Below are positions 34,558-37,672 of a stretch of 37,672 nucleotides of DNA, piece by piece. The notes under the pieces are model-generated. The model searched no databases, was not told the DNA's origin, and saw nothing but the letters and a program-made list of their open reading frames with translations. The DNA comes from Streptococcaceae bacterium (GTDB taxonomy: Bacteria > Bacillota > Bacilli > Lactobacillales > Streptococcaceae), in assembly GCA_031270325.1 (NCBI GenBank), contig JAISXW010000020.1:86581-124252 (forward strand). Reading direction: 5' to 3'. Position 1 is the first letter of the stretch. Every line of letters begins with the position of its first letter. Position numbers and translations under genes: made by a program.

Positions 34558-35925
34558 TTACTGTCTACCAAATACCTGTTGGATGACTTCTGTCACAGTC
34601 GTGACCCCGATGACCTCAATGGTCGCTGGGGTGGTCAAACCAGACAAGGCGTTTTTAGGGGCGTAGACTTTTTTGAACCCTAGCTTAGCCGCTTCATTGA
34701 TCCGACTTGCCACGCGATTGACCCGACGAATCTCGCCAGTCAAGCCAATCTCGCCAATAAAGGCAACATCAGGCGGCGTTGGCTGTTCTTTATAACTGGA
34801 GACAATGGCAATGGCAACTGCCAGATCAATCGCTGGCTCATCTAGTTTGACACCGCCAGCTGATTTGAGGTAGGCATCTTGATTTTGCAGCAAGAGATTG
34901 GCACGTTTTTCGAGGACTGCCATCATGAGTGTCACCCGATTAAAGTCAAGCCCAGCTGTCGTCCGTCTGGCATTGCCAAAGACAGTCGGTGTGACCAAGG
35001 CCTGAATCTCGACAAGAATCGGTCGTGTCCCCTCCATCGAAACAACAATCGCCGAGCCAGTCGCCCCGTCCAACCGTTCTTCCAAAAAGAGCTGACTAGG
35101 ATTGGTCACTTCCACCAAGCCCTGCGCCTGCATCTCAAAAATACCAATTTCATTCGTCGAGCCAAAGCGATTTTTAACCGCCCGCAAAATCCGAAAGCTG
35201 TGTTGCCGCTCGCCCTCAAAATAAAGGACAGTATCGACCATGTGTTCTAGCATTCTCGGCCCAGCAAGGCTACCCTCTTTGGTCACGTGACCGACGATAA
35301 AGGTCGCAATATGATTCGTCTTGGCAAGTTGTAGCAATTCAGCCGTCACCTCACGGACTTGACTGACAGACCCTTGAACCCCAGTGATTTCTGGACTCAT
35401 CACCGTTTGAATCGAATCAATCACGAGAAAGTCAGGCTGGAGCTTCTCGATCTCCGTCCGGATATTTTGCATATTATTTTCAGCGTAGAGGTAGAAGTCC
35501 GAATCTAGACCTCCCAGACGTTCTGCCCGCATCTTGATTTGCTGAGCGGACTCCTCACCCGACACATAGAGCACTCGCCCGATGTGCGCCAGCTGAACCG
35601 AGACCTGCAAGAGAATCGTCGACTTGCCAATCCCCGGATCCCCACCGATAAGGATCAGGCTCCCCGGTACCACGCCACCGCCCAAGACACGGTTAAATTC
35701 TCCTAGCTCGGTCAGGACACGTGGTGTCTCCAAACTCTCGACCTCGCCTAATTTGACTGGTCGTGTTTTCTCACCCGTCAGCGTGACCCTAGCATTTTTG
35801 ACAGCCTTTGCCTCGACTTCTTCGACAAAAGCATTCCAAGCTCCGCAGTTGGGACAGCGTCCTAAATACTTAGGAGACTGATAGCCACAGGATTGACAAA
35901 CGAATTTCGATTTGACTTTTGCCAT
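34558..35925 (-). CDS. radA: DNA repair protein RadA (Sms)
   Basis: A 455-residue protein acting as a branch-migration helicase in recombination and, in streptococci, natural transformation. The N-terminal zinc finger has Cys10, Cys13, Cys24 and Cys27. Walker A is [10 protein letters not shown], the RadA-specific KNRFG motif is in [13 protein letters not shown], and a Lon-like domain fills the C-terminus. The open frame extends 19 codons upstream into dut, but AGGAGA before ATG at 35925 and the family start [15 protein letters not shown] fix the start. It begins two bases after the dut stop. Confidence 0.96.
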   Translation of the reverse strand: MAKVKSKFVCQSCGYQSPKYLGRCPNCGAWNAFVEEVEAKAVKNARVTLTGEKTRPVKLGEVESLETPRVLTELGEFNRVLGGGVVPGSLILIGGDPGIGKSTILLQVSVQLAHIGRVLYVSGEESAQQIKMRAERLGGLDSDFYLYAENNMQNIRTEIEKLQPDFLVIDSIQTVMSPEITGVQGSVSQVREVTAELLQLAKTNHIATFIVGHVTKEGSLAGPRMLEHMVDTVLYFEGERQHSFRILRAVKNRFGSTNEIGIFEMQAQGLVEVTNPSQLFLEERLDGATGSAIVVSMEGTRPILVEIQALVTPTVFGNARRTTAGLDFNRVTLMMAVLEKRANLLLQNQDAYLKSAGGVKLDEPAIDLAVAIAIVSSYKEQPTPPDVAFIGEIGLTGEIRRVNRVASRINEAAKLGFKKVYAPKNALSGLTTPATIEVIGVTTVTEVIQQVFGRQ

Positions 35926-35926
35926 C

Positions 35927-36373
35927 TTAGTCTCCTGTGCTACCAAAGCCACCGATCCGCTGACCCTCAGCATTATCGCCATCAGCTATGAGAAATGGTG
36001 CAAAGACACCTTGAACGATCCGCTCGCCCTTGCTGACATGGACCAGTTCAGCTGTGATATTCCGCATTTGAGCAAAGATATGCCCTTCATTATCCGGATT
36101 GCCATAATAATCGCCGTCAATCACCCCGACACTGTTGATCAAGACCAAGCCTTTTTTGCGAGGATTTGACGAACGATCGTAAAGATACAGCACCTCGCCC
36201 GCCTGCATATAAGCCTTAACCCCTGTCGGAATCAGCTTAATCTCACCCGGCTCGAGACTCACATCCACTGCCGCCCGCAAGTCATAGCCCGCCGCATGCG
36301 CCGTACTCCTCTCCGGCAACTCAATGCCCGCTGCCTCATAAGTTGTGACCAGTTCAAATCCTCGTCTTTTCAT
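35927..36373 (-). CDS. dut: dUTP diphosphatase
   Basis: A 148-residue trimeric dUTPase that keeps uracil out of DNA. The five family motifs are visible, among them [38 protein letters not shown] and the C-terminal GGFGSTG. It heads a dut-radA operon, as in streptococci and lactococci. The ribosome site GGGAG is close to the ATG. Confidence 0.95.
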   Translation of the reverse strand: MKRRGFELVTTYEAAGIELPERSTAHAAGYDLRAAVDVSLEPGEIKLIPTGVKAYMQAGEVLYLYDRSSNPRKKGLVLINSVGVIDGDYYGNPDNEGHIFAQMRNITAELVHVSKGERIVQGVFAPFLIADGDNAEGQRIGGFGSTGD

Positions 36374-36428
36374 CTCTACTCCCTTATTCTTTAAGCCTTG
36401 AGGACACGTCTAAAAGTCCCATAGTCCT

Positions 36429-36434
36429 ATTATA
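36429..36434 (-). promoter_or_regulatory. Possible -10 of the dut-radA operon
   Basis: On the minus strand TATAAT, 55 bases before the dut start. The matching -35 (TAGGTT) is poor, but a T-rich stretch precedes it. Confidence 0.45.
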
Positions 36435-36744
36435 CGAAAAAGCTACGAAAAAACCTAGACGTGAGCAGCTTTTCACGGCAGACGAATGAAACGACCTTAT
36501 CATCAAAAAACTCGCAAGTCAGACTTGCGAATTTTTCAGGAGTTTTTATAAAAAAAAGTTTTAGGAATGACTTGATTATAGCTGAATTGGCTTAACTTGT
36601 GCTTAAAAACCGTGAGCAATCTTTTGAAAATAGCTTTCCTCTACGCCTAACGTTTTGCACCTTCATGTTTCATACACCATACGGCATAAACTACTCAGTA
36701 CTTTAGTGCCGAGTAGTTCAACAAATGATGGCACCACTCACAAG
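36435..36744. other. Intergenic stretch between dut and the SEC-C protein
   Basis: No gene seen. It holds the terminator at 36505-36536. A short inverted pair (ACTACTCAGTAC near 36690 and AGTGCCGAGTAGTT near 36706) could form a second hairpin. The rest is AT-rich without recognisable features. Confidence 0.5.
36505..36536. terminator. Bidirectional terminator upstream of dut
   Basis: TCGCAAGTC (36512-36520) pairs with GACTTGCGA (36522-36530). T-runs follow on both sides: GTTTTTTG on the minus strand and ATTTTTC on the plus strand. On the minus strand it would stop transcription from the SEC-C region before dut. Confidence 0.82.
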
Positions 36745-37002
36745 CTAAACTTTCCTAAAATATGCATCTATTACACATTTTAGTATCCTAAAATATGTAT
36801 CGATTACATCTTTTAGGAAAGTTTGCGCCTTTAGTCGTCCGTGAAGCGACATGATTTTAAACAGACACTTGGCAATTACCTGCTTCCAACGTGTGTGGTA
36901 GCAACATTTTTTATATTTTTTGCCACTTCCACACCCACATCTCTGATTTCTCTCGATAGTTGGAAATGGATCAGCACAAATATAAAACCACATTCTCATC
37001 AA
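36745..37002 (-). CDS. SEC-C zinc-motif protein, probably a truncated remnant
   Basis: An 85-residue frame with the SEC-C metal motif CGCGSGKKYKKCC near residue 22. The frame stays open 12 codons further upstream without an ATG, so the first Met choices (TTG, ATG, ATG at 36991-37002) lack a clear ribosome site. In family members the motif usually ends a larger protein, which suggests loss of the N-terminal part. The C-terminus carries an 11-residue duplication (FLKDVIDTYFR, then ILKCVIDAYFR) made by a 33-bp direct repeat in the DNA. Function unknown. Confidence 0.5.
   Translation of the reverse strand: MMRMWFYICADPFPTIERNQRCGCGSGKKYKKCCYHTRWKQVIAKCLFKIMSLHGRLKAQTFLKDVIDTYFRILKCVIDAYFRKV
36747..36824. 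repeat. 33-bp direct repeat inside a 14-bp inverted repeat
   Basis: Two 33-bp units (36754-36786 and 36787-36819, starting CCTAAAATATG) lie side by side. AAACTTTCCTAAAA (36747-36760) and TTTTAGGAAAGTTT (36811-36824) are perfect inverted copies that bracket them. The structure coincides with the C-terminal codons of the SEC-C frame. Confidence 0.75.
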
Positions 37003-37124
37003 TTCAAACGAGATTAGAAAGTCTATTGCTTTATTTGGTCATACACTTAAAATCCCAGTTACTATAAGAATTACAATTTGATTTTTTTATTTTTTTAATC
37101 CATGAAAACAGTTTTTTTGCAAAT

Positions 37125-37471
37125 TCAGGAAGCTCGATCTTCATCTACTAGCTCCATCTCAGGCAACTGCCCAACAAGCTCTACTGTCTTCCTAGAAACA
37201 GTAATCACACTCAGTAACAAATCAAGAATATATCTCGGATTATCAGAAAACTCATTTGGTTCATCAACGATGCCAGACTTTTTATCCGTTTTGACTTAAT
37301 ACTGGTCCCTAATCCACTCAATCGCTGGACGACCATTCACGACATAGTCATAAGCTTCTTATTGAAATTGTGATATCTTCGTTAAAGGTAATAATATCAA
37401 GCACACCTTTTTTAGGATACTTCATTTTCTTCACTTTGATGTATTTCTTAAATGAGTATTCTGGCATCATT
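37125..37471 (-). pseudogene. Decayed C-terminal fragment of a DEAD/DEAH helicase-type (type ISP-like) restriction enzyme
   Basis: The minus strand reads MMPEYSFKKYIKVKKMKYPK to FNEDITISIRSL and then a stop. One frame over it continues EAYDYVVNGRPAIEWIRDQY, then a TAA (37296-37298), then VKTDKKSGIVDEPNEFSDNP and RYILDLLLSVITVSRKTVE to a stop at 37125. From memory, YVVNG, AIEW and the VKTDKxSGI block with NPRYILDLLL are typical of the C-terminus of large helicase/methylase fusions of the ISP restriction type. The TAA stands where a Gln codon is expected. One frameshift and one nonsense change make it a clear remnant. The N-terminal thousand or so residues are missing. Confidence 0.7.
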
Positions 37472-37514
37472 TCATACCTTCCTTTTTTTATTTTTGATAT
37501 ATTTATCGAATTAA

Positions 37515-37672
37515 GGTAACAATATTTTTGTAAAGATTTTAAATAGCTACACTAACGCTTGGGAACAGTGGGAACTAGGAAATGTAGCGGATATTATTGG
37601 TGGCGGAACTCCAAGTACAAGTAATTCAGAATATTGGAATGGAAATATAGATTGGTATTCTCCTATCGAGAT
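37515..37672 (+). CDS. hsdS: Type I restriction specificity subunit HsdS, partial
   Basis: The frame runs to the right edge. From 37542 it reads NSYTNAWEQWELGNVADIIG, then GGTPSTSNSEYWNGNIDWYS. This is the start of an HsdS target recognition domain, which normally follows a short leader such as a GFTDAWEQ-type sequence. Only a few codons lie before it after the stop at 37512-37514, and no ATG, GTG or TTG start with a ribosome site is visible. It may therefore be a silent half-cassette of the kind that recombines with an active hsdS, or a truncated gene. The rest lies outside the window. Confidence 0.72.

Noticed and set aside
36435..36465. T-rich, CTAGG-containing stretch upstream of dut as a relative of the 20.8-kb array
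   Set aside because: Similarity is limited to T-runs next to TAG; there is no 21-bp periodicity.

Overview
The window looks like chromosome from a low-GC lactic acid bacterium of the Streptococcaceae, most like Lactococcus or a close sister genus. The evidence is the gene content and order: a tdk-prfA-prmC-sua5-glyA operon, a CppA-like protein, an aquaglyceroporin gene divergent from pepX (the arrangement known from Lactococcus lactis), and a clusterless MutY. Nearly all genes are on the minus strand. The plus-strand exceptions are acyP, a CPBP protease, pepX, a C26 amidotransferase and a partial hsdS at the right edge.

Layout. 1-403: 5' part of an ABC transporter ATPase. 858-2371: rpsD and a TrmH/SpoU rRNA methyltransferase, divergent from acyP. 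2810-5359: metF and a fused pabB-pabC gene. 5627-12640: an operon read tdk, prfA, mutY, prmC, sua5, glyA, yejK-like, lysozyme-like, mostly with 4-14 base overlaps. 12836-14264: an AbiE toxin-antitoxin pair with a frameshifted toxin gene and a large inverted-repeat operator. 14404-19368: a SWIM/SNF2 helicase, a serine hydrolase and a CppA-like protein. 19828-20544: CPBP protease. 21269-25945: glpF (gla), pepX and a class I amidotransferase. 26395-28086: an LPXTG backbone-type pilin with no sortase beside it. 28494-29113: a RelE/RelB-type pair. 29296-36373: dut, radA, yacL-like PIN/TRAM, ispD, ispF, gltX, which is the Bacillus gene order with disA missing. 36745-37672: a decayed restriction-modification area.

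The most unusual content is in the gaps between genes. A dispersed element built of nested imperfect palindromes, in its longest form about 449 bp with 15-bp inverted ends, occurs whole or in pieces at nine or more intergenic sites. Three of these sites also carry tandem arrays with a 21- or 22-bp period: 32 units in perfect 21-bp register at 33729-34400, about 15 units at 20803-21127 with a T-tract every 21 bp, and four 22-bp units at 26028-26115. The three arrays share period and position next to the element, but not sequence. I regard this composite element family as the best candidate for an undescribed system. Whether it is mobile, structural or regulatory cannot be decided from this window.

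All calls come from reading the sequence and remembered family knowledge; no database search was run.
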